The notes below the pieces were generated by a model, which saw only the letters and a program-made list of their open reading frames with translations, was not told where the DNA came from and made no database searches. Shown here in pieces: positions 43,848 to 55,699 of a stretch of 64,000 bases of DNA (its first letter is position 1; each line of letters starts with the position of its first letter). The DNA comes from Phialophora verrucosa (Eukaryota; Ascomycota; Eurotiomycetes; Chaetothyriales; Herpotrichiellaceae), in NCBI GenBank assembly GCA_002099365.1, contig MSED01000014.1, positions 248,001 to 312,000 of the forward strand. The letters run 5' to 3'. The position numbers and the translations under genes are program-made.

Positions 43848-46800
43848 GGTGCCGACGATAACAAATCGATAACGGAGATTGATAGACTAAAGTTAGATGG
43901 CGGAAGAATGGAAAAGTTGGAACTGCTGATGCCAACAACAGGGCAGAAGCGGTCGTAGGATTCCCTAAGCGAGAGGTTTGCGGGTGTTTCGACGTAACGT
44001 TGAGCAACCGCGATAGATGAGGTGGAAGTTGTGTAGAAGACGGAAAGAGCGAGGTATACTGGCTCGGAGGAGTATGGCAGTGAGTGGGATGACTTTGTTC
44101 ATGCAGCGACTGGGATAATTTTGTTCATGCAGCGACACCCTGCGGCATCCGGAAAATACCTCGAGCGCGAGGGGACTGCACAACGTGACTGACTCCCTTG
44201 CCTGTTTGCTTGACTGGTATGGTCGCTCGGGTGGCTGGCGGAGGGATCAGTGACAGGGATTGTGGCGCTGGCGAGGATTTGTTTCAGGACAGAGGGGCCC
44301 AGGAACCACAAAAGTAAAGACCGAGAGGTGAGACGTGCCTCAGATCTTCTTATGATGTAGCGATTGTCGTAGTCTTGTTGGTCTCCTGAACGTCGACAGC
44401 TTCGGTCTTCTCACAGCGGACGTGGTGAATGGATCAGAACTGGGAGGAACGAGTGTGAGAAGAGATGAGCAGTTAGGCAGCGCCGCGGTCACCGTGCGTG
44501 TACGGAGCAATTGATAACTGACCGAGCCGGGGCCAAGCTTGCAGAAGGGACAGACTCAAGTGAAAGGAAGGAGAGAACCCGCCATAGCCGCGACGGAACA
44601 CAGCTCGCCCATATTTCTATATCAAAATGTTATGCGGATTTCCATTCCATAGACAAGCCCAATTGCATTGCACACAGTCACTGCATGGCCACTGGGAACG
44701 ACCGGCCCAACACAACTCATAAGCCCGATGGCGCGATACTGGGCTGGGTAAAGGCCCTCTGTTGAATGGGGCTAAGGAGGCCTGCCCCTGCTCGGCTGTC
44801 CGTGGCCCACTCCTCTGCACCAGGCTGCCCACAGCTCTATCGATTGGCTGTTCAGGGCAGCATCTTGCCCACCAAGCCACCCCCATCCCCCAGCAGTGGT
44901 GACCTGCTTTCTGCTGTTGCACTAATTGAAGCGGCCCTGCACTTCGAAGCGGTAAGCGATATATGCAGGAAATGATTCTTTGGACGCCGGAGGACACCTC
45001 ACTCCATATGCTCTATCGTCGTGGCCTCATTGGCGTGTACAGGAAGCCAGGCGTAGAGAAAAAATCCATAACTGATACCTGGTGCGCAAATCATCGCCAA
45101 TCATACGGTGGCGGTCGCACGAACCGGCCGATTAGGGTTCCAACTGCCGCAGACGTAGGCAGTGGATGCATCCCGTCGACGAGCAGCCAAGTCTGCAAAC
45201 GGGTTGAGTCCACATCCTTCTGACATGATCCGCATGGGTGTGACGCAGCATGGCTCTGGAGAATGCCCCGAAGGCCCGATCTTCCTAAAACATGATCGCT
45301 GCGGTCTTCGTCAAGTGCCATATGCAACCTGTTGTCCGTCTCACTTGTTTCGCATGTCAAAACCTTTGGAGAAGGACGCGCGGCCGACAAGACATGGCGG
45401 ACGCAGCGAAGGCCTAAACTCGAGCTGCCCTGCACCGTCGAGAGTTCAAAGGACCCGTCGTTATCCACTGCTGCCGCCTCCTCTTACACTTCCAGGAACC
45501 AGAGACCTTCCGGCCCACCCAACCATTCCAGTACAAATTCTCTTGTTCGTATACGTACAGTCGCATGGGTTTTCCAGCTTATCATGCAGCCGACCCGCTA
45601 TATCAAAGCGGCGTTTGCATCATGACTTCTGAGACATTCTGCAACCTCTGTGGCAGATCCGTTCAACCTAATCCTTGTTGGAGCAGAGGCAAAAGCTCTT
45701 ATTCAGACTTCGCCATTTTCTTCCTAGCTGACTGCAAAGGTCTCGGTTACCAGAATCACGACGGATGTGACAGCCACGACGTGGCACCAGGGTACTGTAC
45801 CTCGTGTTCGTGCAACCACGGCTTCCGAACCGAATGCTTATGCTGCACAGGCTCCCACAATGCATAACTTATTGACCACCTTTACAACACGGCGGGTGGA
45901 CACCGAGGGTCCCAGGTACCAAATACCCAGTAACTCGGTGTTTTTGTCTTTCTCGCACGATTGACGGTCCCTGAAATCACGAGATATTCAAACAGAGACA
46001 CGCTCCAAAGCTTCCATGCTGGTAGCGGGGTCTTCTAGAAGGTTATCATCACCAGCCACAGGCTTCTTGTGCTCTGATCATCGTTATCGACATCTCGTGC
46101 ATTCTCGTCCCCATCGAGACTACTCGTACCTGTATCCACTCTCTACCACACCTCAAAATGATGGGTCCTTCGAGCCACACCGTGCCTGGGGACAGCCAGA
46201 TAAAGAAAGAAAATTTGCACGCGCACTGCTCCCGGTAAACATGCTGCAAGTCGATTTACTTGTGGCTGTCAGTCGGTCGGAGTTTGATCTGCCGTGGCTG
46301 AAACCAGGCATGCATGTCATATTGCTTCGACATTGCCAATTGCGCTTCCCCAGCCACAATGTCGCAAAACGCCGGACGGGCTTGCGAGCCTAGTTCTAAG
46401 TACCGCCGAGTCTGCTCCTGGCACCCGAAAGGGCCCTGAAAGAAAGAAACAGCGATAAGGACCACACTCCTGAACGGTGTTGATTTTCCATCACGTCGCT
46501 GACAATGAGGATAATGAGAACATTTGATATTCCCCGTCGGATGAAGCAGCATATCTCGGACGGATACCATGCACCTAGCGTTTGCACCAATCATCAAGGA
46601 CTGGAATGGTCCATCGTGGAGGACTCGAGTGGCTGGCGCCATGAGTCCAATGTGAGGCGAGGCTATCGTTCTTCCTACGCAAGGCTGCAACGTACGCTCT
46701 AATCTTGCAAGCACGGTTTTCCACGCACCTGTCAGACGGCGGGAGGGAGCCCAAAAGCGTCTCTTTGCTCTATCAGAATCAGGTTTTCTCAGCACAGGTT

Positions 46801-48717
46801 GATGTATTTACCCTGAACGGATTTGTTTCCAAGTTTTTCTCCGCCGATCCAACAAAGGATTCAATCTTCCTCTTTACACCAAAATCCACATCCACAAAAA
46901 GAGCGTCAAATTTTACAGAAGGAAGTAGCTGTGCCCTGGGGAAAGAGCATGCTACTCGTCGCTGTGCGTATGGCATGCACTTCTCGATGGGCGAATTGGT
47001 TGCGGCTATTTGCAAAGCACAGCTCCTCACCTTACCCGAGAGTCTGATGGGCCCTTATCGAACCAGTCGAAGGTGAGATCTATGGACGTCTAACGGAGAA
47101 GATAGGAGCCCGACAGAGCGTCCCTGTATTCAGGGCCAAAAGGACCTGCTCATGAGTAACCCGCGTCTTCGAGCCACGATAGGCTATTGTCAATGGAGCA
47201 GGATCTGAAGCCAGTGCCCGCACTGTCACTAGGTTGTTCGATCGTTCTGGCCGGCTTCTGGTCTTTTAAGCTGAACCTTGTCCCCTCATAAGCATGGCCG
47301 TGTTTGAGCGGAAATGAGCTCTCTCGTACAAAGAGGGGACCAGCGGCAAGAAACAGATACGAGCAACGCGCTTTACTCGCGACAAGCTGCGACAATATCG
47401 ACAATCTATTGATCCTACATCTCAGACTGCCGGAAAACAGGGCGGAACTTCGTCAGACGCCGAACCGACCCACAGGCACGAAACAAGCTCGGCATCAGAA
47501 ACATGGCTCCTGTCCACGCAATTGCACATCGGGATGGGCACACCCGTGGCATGCTTAGGAGTTGTCTATGGACGAACGCAGATGAGTAGCGCGACCCTGA
47601 CCGCCTCTCCAAACGGCACCCTAGAGATATCCTACTTTTACATAGAACCCCTTCACCGCATTTCCATCCAGATAGGTATGGGTAACCCAGCCCTCGCTAT
47701 CGAGTTGGTCGTCCACCTCCCTAGCAGGCCCGCAACCTTTGTCTACACAGGATGTCAACCCAAAAGCCACAACCACATTATGTTTTAGCGGTCCAAACAA
47801 TTCATATTCCCAGGACTCACGCACATCCGCGCGTGAAACATGTATTATCCGACGTACCTGCGCGTGCCTACTCCAGGAATTTCTCAGCCCCGTCATGTGC
47901 TCTTACATCTCAAGCGGGAATCATGCACCACTACCTTCTTCGGAGTGGCACCCGCCCGGTTGTCCGCGGTGGTATTACGACCCAGCAGGTCCAATGAGAG
48001 AAAAGCCCTTGAATTCGGGTTCTTCTTCGCGTTGAAAGACGGTTGGGAAGGAACGGTTCTTGTCGGTGATACTAGAGTGTGAGTATATTCGTATTGACGA
48101 GAAGAGGAAGCCAGGAATGGGTCGTTGGCGTGATTTGAGTTCCGGCAGAGTTCTCATGACGGCGGGTCGATCTCATAAGTTTTCCAGACATTCATTTCGC
48201 GCGTCAACGCAATACTCCCGCTAGCATACAAGGCCTTGATGAAGGCGGAATACCTGCTCGGGGCTGCACAAGTGAAACCTTTGTGAAGCATTTGTATGGA
48301 CTGGCACGGGCGCAGACGCAACACCGAAGCAATGGCAAGATATTGATCTTAAAGAGCGAGCTTTCTATCAAAGGCGCGGGATACAGCAACAAACATTCGG
48401 GCCGGGCTGCAGAGCTTTTCTATTTCGTCCATTGATTCGTCGGATTACCCTGGCACCGTCTACTTGATTTCCTCCTCTGGCCCAACAGAGGCACCGAGTA
48501 CCGTCTAGCTTATATCACCCAATGAAGTGCTGGAGTCCTTGCAGCGTCCTCTAGCTGACATGCCTCTTCAAAGCAGACGTGTTCTCCTGCTCCAGATGAC
48601 TATGCGGCATTCTGTCTGGCTAGATACTTCTGGAGCCATCTCTTCGCCTTCAATGGACCGGGTTTGGCTGTTCTCACGGTAACGACACCATCCCCAGTCG
48701 TATTGTATCCTAGGCCT
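43848..48717. other. 4.9 kb gene-free region
   Basis: Frames of 100-180 codons occur on both strands and overlap one another, but none shows conserved motifs, signal peptides or spliceable extension. It holds one small tandem repeat near 44.1 kb and one TACTCGTA octamer at 46121-46128. Base composition looks like the rest of the window, so I cannot call it a mutated transposon. The left end should be the DUF2406 promoter. Confidence 0.5.
44085..44136. repeat. Two-copy tandem repeat, 26 bp
   Basis: TGGGATGACTTTGTTCATGC-AGCGAC (44085-44110) is followed directly by a copy (44111-44136) that differs at only two or three bases near its start. It lies about 240 bp upstream of the DUF2406 start codon, so it may sit in that promoter. 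Confidence 0.8.
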
Positions 48718-50570
48718 TCATAGCTTGTTGGGGGTGCTTTGGGTGTTCCACTGGTAACCGGCAGCATCGCTGAACTTGTAGCCATATGAGGCGGTGAAGT
48801 CGTCGAGAACGGCAGGTCCCCGGGAGCCTAGAGTGATTGCGTCAGCGAGATCGTTTACCTAACGAGCAGCGACTCTAACTTGACAATGTCATTGCCAACG
48901 AGGTGGAATAAAGACTTACCGTAAGGATACTCCATAGGGACGATGTCCTTCTTGTCGTCGAGGTAGTGCAACAGCGGCGAGAAGATTCTCCAGCTGGCAT
49001 CCAACTCATCATCACGCACAAAGTTCGAGTGATCTCCCTTCATAGCGTCGAGGATAAGACTCTCGTAGGCCTCGGGGATCTTCAGATCGGAGAATCGACG
49101 TCGGTAGGTGAGGTCGAGCTCGGTGACGACGGTCTGCATAGACAGACCGGGCAACTTCGAGTTCATCTTGAGGTAGACAGACTCATTTGGTTGAATTCGG
49201 ATGACGAGTTCGTTTCTCGGGATGTCCTTGAATATACCAGAGGTCACATCCTTGAATTGAATTCGAATTTCAGTCTTCTGCTCATTGAGAGCCTTGCCTG
49301 CCTTCAGGATGAAGGGCACACCGTCCCATCGCTCATTCTTAATGAAGGTGGCAAGTGCGCAAAAGGTAGGACACCGCGAGTCTTTGGGAACGGTATCATC
49401 TTCCTTATACGCGGGCTTGGTGCCGTCCAAAGACTTGCCATATTGCCCAATGATGACGTTCTTGGGCTCGATGGCTGGGATCGCTCTAAGCACTCTGACC
49501 TTCTCGTCACGGATGTCTTCTGAGGAGAATGAGATGGGTCGCTCCATGGCAAGGAGAGTCAGGACTTGGAGCAGGTGGTTCTGCATGACATCGCGGATGA
49601 TGCCGAACTCGTCGAAGTAGCCACCTCGTCCTTCGGTTCCGAAGGGTTCCTTGAATGTGATCTGGACGCTGTCGATATGGTTGCGGTTCCAAGTGGCTCC
49701 GAGGAACTCGTTGCCGAACCTGAGGATGAGCAAGTTCTTCACCATCTCCTTTCCGAGATAGTGGTCGATACGGAAGATCTCCTCTTCTTTCCAATCAGGC
49801 TCGAGGCTATCATTCCGGGAGTTAGCCAAAGAATCAGACAAAGGGCGAAAGCACTCACGCCTTTTGCAACTGCCGTGAGCTTGCCAAATCCTTGCCAAAG
49901 GGCTTCTCGATGATGATTCTCGCGATTCCATTCTTCGGGTAGCAATTCCGTTTCAGATGCTCAGAGACAGTAATGAAGACACTGGGCGGCAATGCCATGT
50001 AAAAGACTCTGTGCCCTTCCTTGCGGGTCTTCTCGATCTCCGCGATATGCTTGTCAAGCTCTTGGAAAGGCGCATCTTGATCGTATTGCCCGGAGAGGTA
50101 TGTGCAGATGGAGCAAAACTGTTCTAGTTGTTCCTCCACCTCTTTCGTTGGGGTCTTGATGTACGACTTGACTCTTCGGAGGTATTCATTGTGGTCCATC
50201 TTAGTCCGAGCATATCCAATGATCTTTATGTCTTTTGGGAGGAACTTGTTGCGGTACTGCAGTGATTGAGTTTGTCAGCCTTGGTCACTCAATGGAACAT
50301 GGTCGGATCGAGGCCGAGGTCAAACGCACCAAACCAAACAGCGCAGGGAATGTCTTCTTCTTTGCGAGATCGCCCGAGGCGCCTAGGACGACAATGACGG
50401 TGTTCTCCTTGAGCTCGATGGTGCTGTTTCGTACGCCAACTGGTTAGCAAAAGTGAATTCAATAAAATTTCGTGGTGGGGGAAGAGCGGCATCTGGTGGC
50501 TCTGGCACGCTTCTAAGTAAACTCACCCTGCATTCTCAGGATCCTCTGCATGGATGATTGTGTCGGCCAT
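48718..50570 (-). CDS. gsdA: Glucose-6-phosphate 1-dehydrogenase
   Basis: Five exons, 50570-50527, 50423-50330, 50256-49859, 49806-48920 and 48827-48718, encode 510 residues, the normal length. The enzyme oxidises glucose-6-phosphate with NADP+ in the first step of the oxidative pentose phosphate pathway in the cytosol. The joins restore the dinucleotide-binding start (VIVVLGASGDLAKKKTFPAL), IIIEKPFGKDL, the active-site signature RIDHYLGKEMVKNLL, and a normal C-terminus (GYKFSDAAGYQW). All introns are GT-AG and phases agree. The start MADTIIHAEDPENAG fits fungal homologues, which also have an intron directly behind it. It shares its upstream 1.5 kb with divergent RPL33. Confidence 0.97.
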
Positions 50571-52095
50571 GGTGACAGATGTGGGTGCGAGAGAGATGAG
50601 GTAATGAGATGGAGAGGGGAGAGAGAAGTCAGAGCCAAAGTCGTGGAATATTTATTCAGATGCTGTTGTTAATATGCGGTGGGATTGGCGGCGGCCGTCA
50701 ATGACAAAGCCGTGCTGGTGCCCGGAAATAATAGTTGACTATTGCTTTGGTGATTATTGCGGCGCTCCGGGGGAGGAATTGCCGTCAATTCGACCGCGGT
50801 CGTTGATGGGAGCAGTGATGGAGATAGCGGTCCGGTGGTGGGGCAAGCACAAGAAGCAGAAGCAGAAGCAGGAAAGCAGGACCCTTTCCGCGGCAGCCAG
50901 CTCCCCTCCAAATAATTTTTTGGGTGCCCCGCGTGACCCTGACACTCGAACTCCCTTTCGTGTCGCTGATTGCGAAGCTGCCGGAGTTTCGAGGGGGCGT
51001 TTCGTTTTGCAAAGCCTACAAGATGATGCTTGCTACAGAACAGAAAGAAGAAGCAGCCAGCCTGACCGCGACAGTCGATCAGTAACGATATATCTACCTG
51101 TGCTCAACCTTCGTCACTAATCAGTCAGCATGCGGAAGACGGTGGGATAACATCCATGACTGGAGCATCCTTCGCTTCTTGATTGTTCTCTAGCCTATCG
51201 TGAGCACAGCTTCTATTTACAGGGCCCTTGTGCGTGCTTAAACAAGCGGGATGGTCGGCTATCCGCAAGCTCGTCCGTGCCCCTGGAGTCCCTTATTGTT
51301 TACTGAATTCATAGACAATTGCTTCGTCACTCGCGCAGGGTTAGTCATCATCCCGAGGCCGCGGATTGCTAACTCTGGACAATTTCTGGAAGGCCTTTGA
51401 GAACTTGGGATTGGATTGCTTTGAATGTCTGCCATCAGCTTCACTCAAGCTCCTGTGACATTCAACGTCTCATCGTGCGTTTCTGACCTGCTCACCGACA
51501 GCCCGGAGATAGTGGATAGGTCTAGGCTCGAAAATGGATTCCCCGAACGGTAGACGCACCGAGTTCTGCTAAAGGTGTTGTGAGAATTAGCCTATTCTTA
51601 TCTCAGAGGGGAAACAATCTCGAGCACCAAGCAGTCATCCTTCGGAAAAGGATCATGGATGAGCATAGCAGGCGGTCTGATATGTCGACCCTCGGTCCAG
51701 CACGGTGCTGGCTGCAACTTGGCTACATGAGCCTGAACGCGCTGTAATCGGTGGCGCGTGACGCTTGTTGTGTGCTACGAGATTGCTTCTATCTCCATCG
51801 TGCTCAACAAAGACGATAGACCGCCAGTACTGATAGGAATATGGAAGGGACCCCGTCTGTGTCCCATACCTCACCCGGTAGTTTGGCCCGGTGACTACGG
51901 AATGCGACTTGTACTCAAGCGTTAAAATCTTGGCAGCTCTTTCCAGATTAGGTCTAGTCACACAAATCCCAAAAATCGCAGGAGAGCGAACTTCGGACTG
52001 CAACTTCGACGACCGTCAAGGCTTTGAACAACAATCCACCACGACGACACGGTCCCAGTCTCTCTCTCCAAAGTCGTCGATTCAACTCCGTCAAA
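50571..52095. promoter_or_regulatory. Divergent region between G6PD and RPL33
   Basis: 1.5 kb between divergent start codons. A 148-codon frame at 50674-51120 has no conserved content. Pyrimidine-rich sequence (CCAGTCTCTCTCTCC) just before the RPL33 ATG is typical of ribosomal protein gene leaders. Confidence 0.45.
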
Positions 52096-52827
52096 ATGGG
52101 CGTCTCCGGCGGCGGTCACAGATGTGCGTACAGCCTTGACTTTTCTGACTATCTCACGAATCTCTTGCGGAACGCTTGTCGTGAGAACGATCTTCTCAAG
52201 GCCCCGTCATCAAATACTCCCGAGAGGCGAGAATCTGAGCAGCACAAGACTGACATTTCGATCTGATATAGTATACGTCAAGGGCAAGCACCTCTCCTAC
52301 CAACGAGGCAAGCGTAACACCAACCCAAACACCTCATTACTCCAGATCGAAGGAGTTGATGACACCAATGCCGCAAAGTACGTATCCCTGCCATATCGAA
52401 TGTCCCCCGGATATTCCCTTGTATATCGCTACCAGAAAAATTGGACCGGAAGAGGAGGAGAAAGCGAGCCAGCAATCAGAGTGGGGCATGAGCCACAGCG
52501 TCGCCTGAGATGTGTCGCATGTTGATCGCACACGAAGACCTGCTGGCAGTTCCGCCCTGCGGACTCTTACCGACAACCGACCCTCCCTCCGTTTGACAAG
52601 ATACTAACACTCCCTCTTCTACTTTCAGATTCTACCTTGGCAAGCGCGTTGCCTACGTCTACCGGGCCAGCAAAGAACGCCAAGGCAGCAAGATCCGTGT
52701 CATCTGGGGCAAAGTCACTCGACCTCACGGCAACAGCGGCATCGTGCGAGCAAAGTTCAGACATAACCTCCCTCCCAAGACTTTCGGCGCCAGTGTGAGG
52801 ATCATGCTTTATCCCAGTTCAATATGA
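52096..52827 (+). CDS. RPL33: 60S ribosomal protein L33 (eL33, L35A family)
   Basis: Three exons, 52096-52123, 52272-52377 and 52629-52827, encode 110 residues. The joins restore MGVSGGGHRLYVKGKHLSYQ, GVDDTNAAKFYLGKRVAYVY and RVIWGKVTRPHGNSGIVRAK, and the end ASVRIMLYPSSI. This is the full eL33 fold of the large ribosomal subunit. Introns of 148 and 251 nt near the 5' end are usual for ribosomal protein genes. I searched both by eye for box C/D snoRNA motifs and found none that convinced me. Confidence 0.97.
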
Positions 52828-53530
52828 TTTCAGACCAAGCGAGTGGGGCGCGGATCGACTCGAGATTGCTGTGATGATGGAGAATGAGAGAAAGGATCGT
52901 TCACATGGGGGACGAGCGCAGGGAGGAGAGTGAATGGTTGTTCGAGACGTCGCTGAAGGGCTATCGAGGGCGATCGGGGGAACGACAAGGGAGGATTCTT
53001 GACCGGGCTTACGAGCGAGGGAAGTGGGCAACGATGTCTCGTTTCCCTGCCGCCGAAGTCTCGCACCCTTGAAACCTCCTCTCTCCCGGCAGGACAAATA
53101 CTAAAGTCCAAGAGTCGCTGCAGGACAATTGATTGAGAGGACGAGGCGCCGAACTTGCACACACAATCTGAAGCTACCAAGATTTCAATGCGTGCATCAA
53201 TGAAAAATCAAACTTCCAAACGTAACATGCTCCGATTCAAGTATGCATGACTCTGGTTTCATGCTCAGTCCCGTCTTCGCCGACATCAGTGCTATACAGC
53301 TTAGTGCACATGCGCATCGTTAGCCTCTCCATCCTTGCCGCCGGGAAAGTATAGGAAACGAATCCGCGAAAGAGGCATGTGAAACCGGAAATATCAAGGC
53401 TAACAAGGAAATCTGAGAGCATGAGGTTGCAAAGAATGCCGTCTCCAATAACTTCTATATGCACAGCTACAACCCGAACTTGAAACATGTCCGCCCAAAG
53501 ATAGCCCGACGAAGTCCTCTCGTGCAATGC
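52828..53530. other. Intergenic between convergent RPL33 and seven-TM gene
   Basis: Convergent 3' flanks. No gene is supported. Confidence 0.45.
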
Positions 53531-54561
53531 TCATGAGGAATTGGGACCCCCCAAGATAGGTCTCACCAAAGCATTGAGGAACAATGCAACACCCCAGGCG
53601 ATCCCTTCGCCAACCACACTTCCGGGACAAAAGTCTGTCCCCGCGTTGATAACGAATGCTAGACCGTCAAGTCAGTCAACTACCCAGCCAAATCACCACA
53701 GCAAGGGAGGAGAAAGCGACTCACTGCTCCAGATAACCCAACTGGTAGCGAGCACCGCAACCATGTTGATACCACCAATGACGAAGACGAACTTCCAGAA
53801 CTTGGGCAATGGCTCACTCGTTGTACCCGAATAACGAGACGCGAAGGCCACTGGGTCGTAGGCAATCTTTTTGCGATCGCTCGAGCAAGCGTGGCCGAGC
53901 ATAACGACGAGCAATAGAGCGGCAATGCCACCTGCACCGGCGATGGCGTAGAACGAATCCCAGAACCGGAGGTATGACGAGTCGTCGGAGCATGACCCTG
54001 CTGCAAGACTGTCGGGGCGATTGAGTATATACCATAGCGCAAAAGGCAAGGAAAAGACGTTGAGGAGTGTATCTTCCACGACGTGATCCTTCATGCTCCA
54101 CAGGTATGAGTTATGGCTGCCCTTTTGTCCGAAGCACACGCGGGCAATAATGAAGAAGATAAGCGTAAAGCTCGTAGCTCGAGGACGCATGGTCCAGAAC
54201 CCGAAGAGCATGAAGGGGTCTGGACGGAAGCCATTGTTACGCAACAGATATGTCGCCGCGAGCATGGCGATGATGCTAATGATTGTGGTGACGATGGCAG
54301 CGAAAGGCGTCCAGCGGGTACTTGGAAAGCAAGAAAGCTTGGAGACTTGTTTGCGGACTCGCTCATGACCTACAAGCATTAGAACGGCCCTGGCACGCAG
54401 GTTCGCTCGAGAGACTCTATAGGCTTACCGAATATCAAGGAGAGAAGGGCCACTTCGGCATTAAATATGGCAAGCGACGTGAGAAGCTTGTGGGTGGTAG
54501 GACAGTTCGTCAACCCAGCTCGGTCCACGAGGCCCCGGGGCATGCAATTGAGGTCACTCAT
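53531..54561 (-). CDS. Unknown fungal protein with about seven membrane helices
   Basis: Three exons, 54561-54429, 54369-53725 and 53658-53531, with phase-consistent introns (GTAAGC to GTAG, GTGAGT to CTAG), give 301 residues. Hydrophobic segments include LLTSLAIFNAEVALLSLIFG, PFAAIVTTIISIIAMLAATY, SFTLIFFIIARVCFG, LLNVFSLPFALWYIL, YAIAGAGGIAALLLVVMLGH, FVFVIGGINMVAVLATSWVI and WGVALFLNALVRPILG. A conserved-looking loop GTDFCPGSVVGEG precedes the last helix, and a charged loop (CSSDRKKIAYDPVAFASRYS) sits before helix six. I do not recognise the family. It could be a receptor-like or channel-like protein; there is no motif to decide. Confidence 0.8.
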
Positions 54562-55699
54562 TCTGAGGCTAGGAGTAGATCAGGCTGAGAACGTTGAGCT
54601 CTTGGTATGGCTTTGGCGTCGTGATCGACAGTTTTGCAAGCAAAATTCGTAACAGATACTCAGTAGGCAGGCAAGAAGCTTGTTCGACTAGTGATCATCA
54701 GGCTGGAGATGATGATCTCCAGGGCCATATATACAGTCCAAATCGTGTCAACCTGGGGCATGGAAGATGGAAGGAGGCGAGGCTCACGGTGGGGGCTATG
54801 CCACCTGTATGCATGCCCATGTTGTGGTGTGCATCGCGAAGTGTCCTATCCCCAATAGAGGAAGGGGACATAAGTGCAAAGGACAGATACCTCCAGAGCT
54901 CGAGATACGTTAATTGGCGAGGACGGGCATGGCTGCTGAGGGATTTGGCCAGCCTTCGTATGAATTGACGAGGCCTGCACTTTCTCGGTTGTCGTAGGGA
55001 AACTTGAAGCCTGGGAGGCAGGATTTGACGATCGTCTGAGGGGCAGTACGTTAGCACAATAGCCTCAGTCTTCTATCCTTCAAGCAATCCAATACTGCGG
55101 CCACCGCACAGAGACTGGAGACATTCCTGCGGATTGCTCCGAGGTATACAGAGGATCTCCGTTTAAAGGTGTAGATAAAGAGAGTGTACTGGTTTCGTCC
55201 TCAGCCTCCAAACCAGCCAGTGAAGAGACGCCGCTTGTCTTCGCGCCTTTAACAATGAGCCTTTCCGCTTCACGGACATTCAGCCCAGTTGGGACACGAT
55301 TGAGGCTATGACAGCACCAATCTGTTCCAGATATAATTGACAGTGAACGTGATGGAAATTGGAAATTTGACTGCAGGGTTTGCTCGAAATGGGAAGCGAA
55401 GTGGGCTGGGCTCATCGGCCACATGGTTCATGGGGTATCTCGGTCCAATGATGGAAGCCGCATACTCAGCCGGCATCCTAACTTCGCCTAAGAAAACGCC
55501 GTCTCGGGGCGAAGTCTCTCCGTGGCGCTCTTTGTCGAAGAACCTGCACGTCCCGAATTGACCGTGGAGGGTTGGCTCTGGGTAGGCCTCGTTGATACGG
55601 CAGATAGTAGAAGTCGCACCATATCATTCGTCATCAGGACGCGGTAAAGGCCGCACGGCCATCTCGCCTCTATCCAAACTCAAATATCTCGTAACAGCA
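54562..55699. other. Intergenic, no gene recognised
   Basis: 1.1 kb between the sucrose transporter 3' end and the seven-TM gene start. No gene is supported; it should include the seven-TM gene promoter. Confidence 0.45.

Noticed and set aside
45162..46795. Overlapping frames of 100-180 codons, some Cys-rich, as possible effectors
   Set aside because: No signal peptide at a credible start, no spliceable extension, and similarly long frames on the opposite strand.
50674..51120. 148-codon frame upstream of G6PD
   Set aside because: Composition looks random, no conserved motif; it overlaps the expected G6PD promoter.
52124..52628. snoRNA inside RPL33 introns
   Set aside because: No box C/D pair with flanking stem found by eye.
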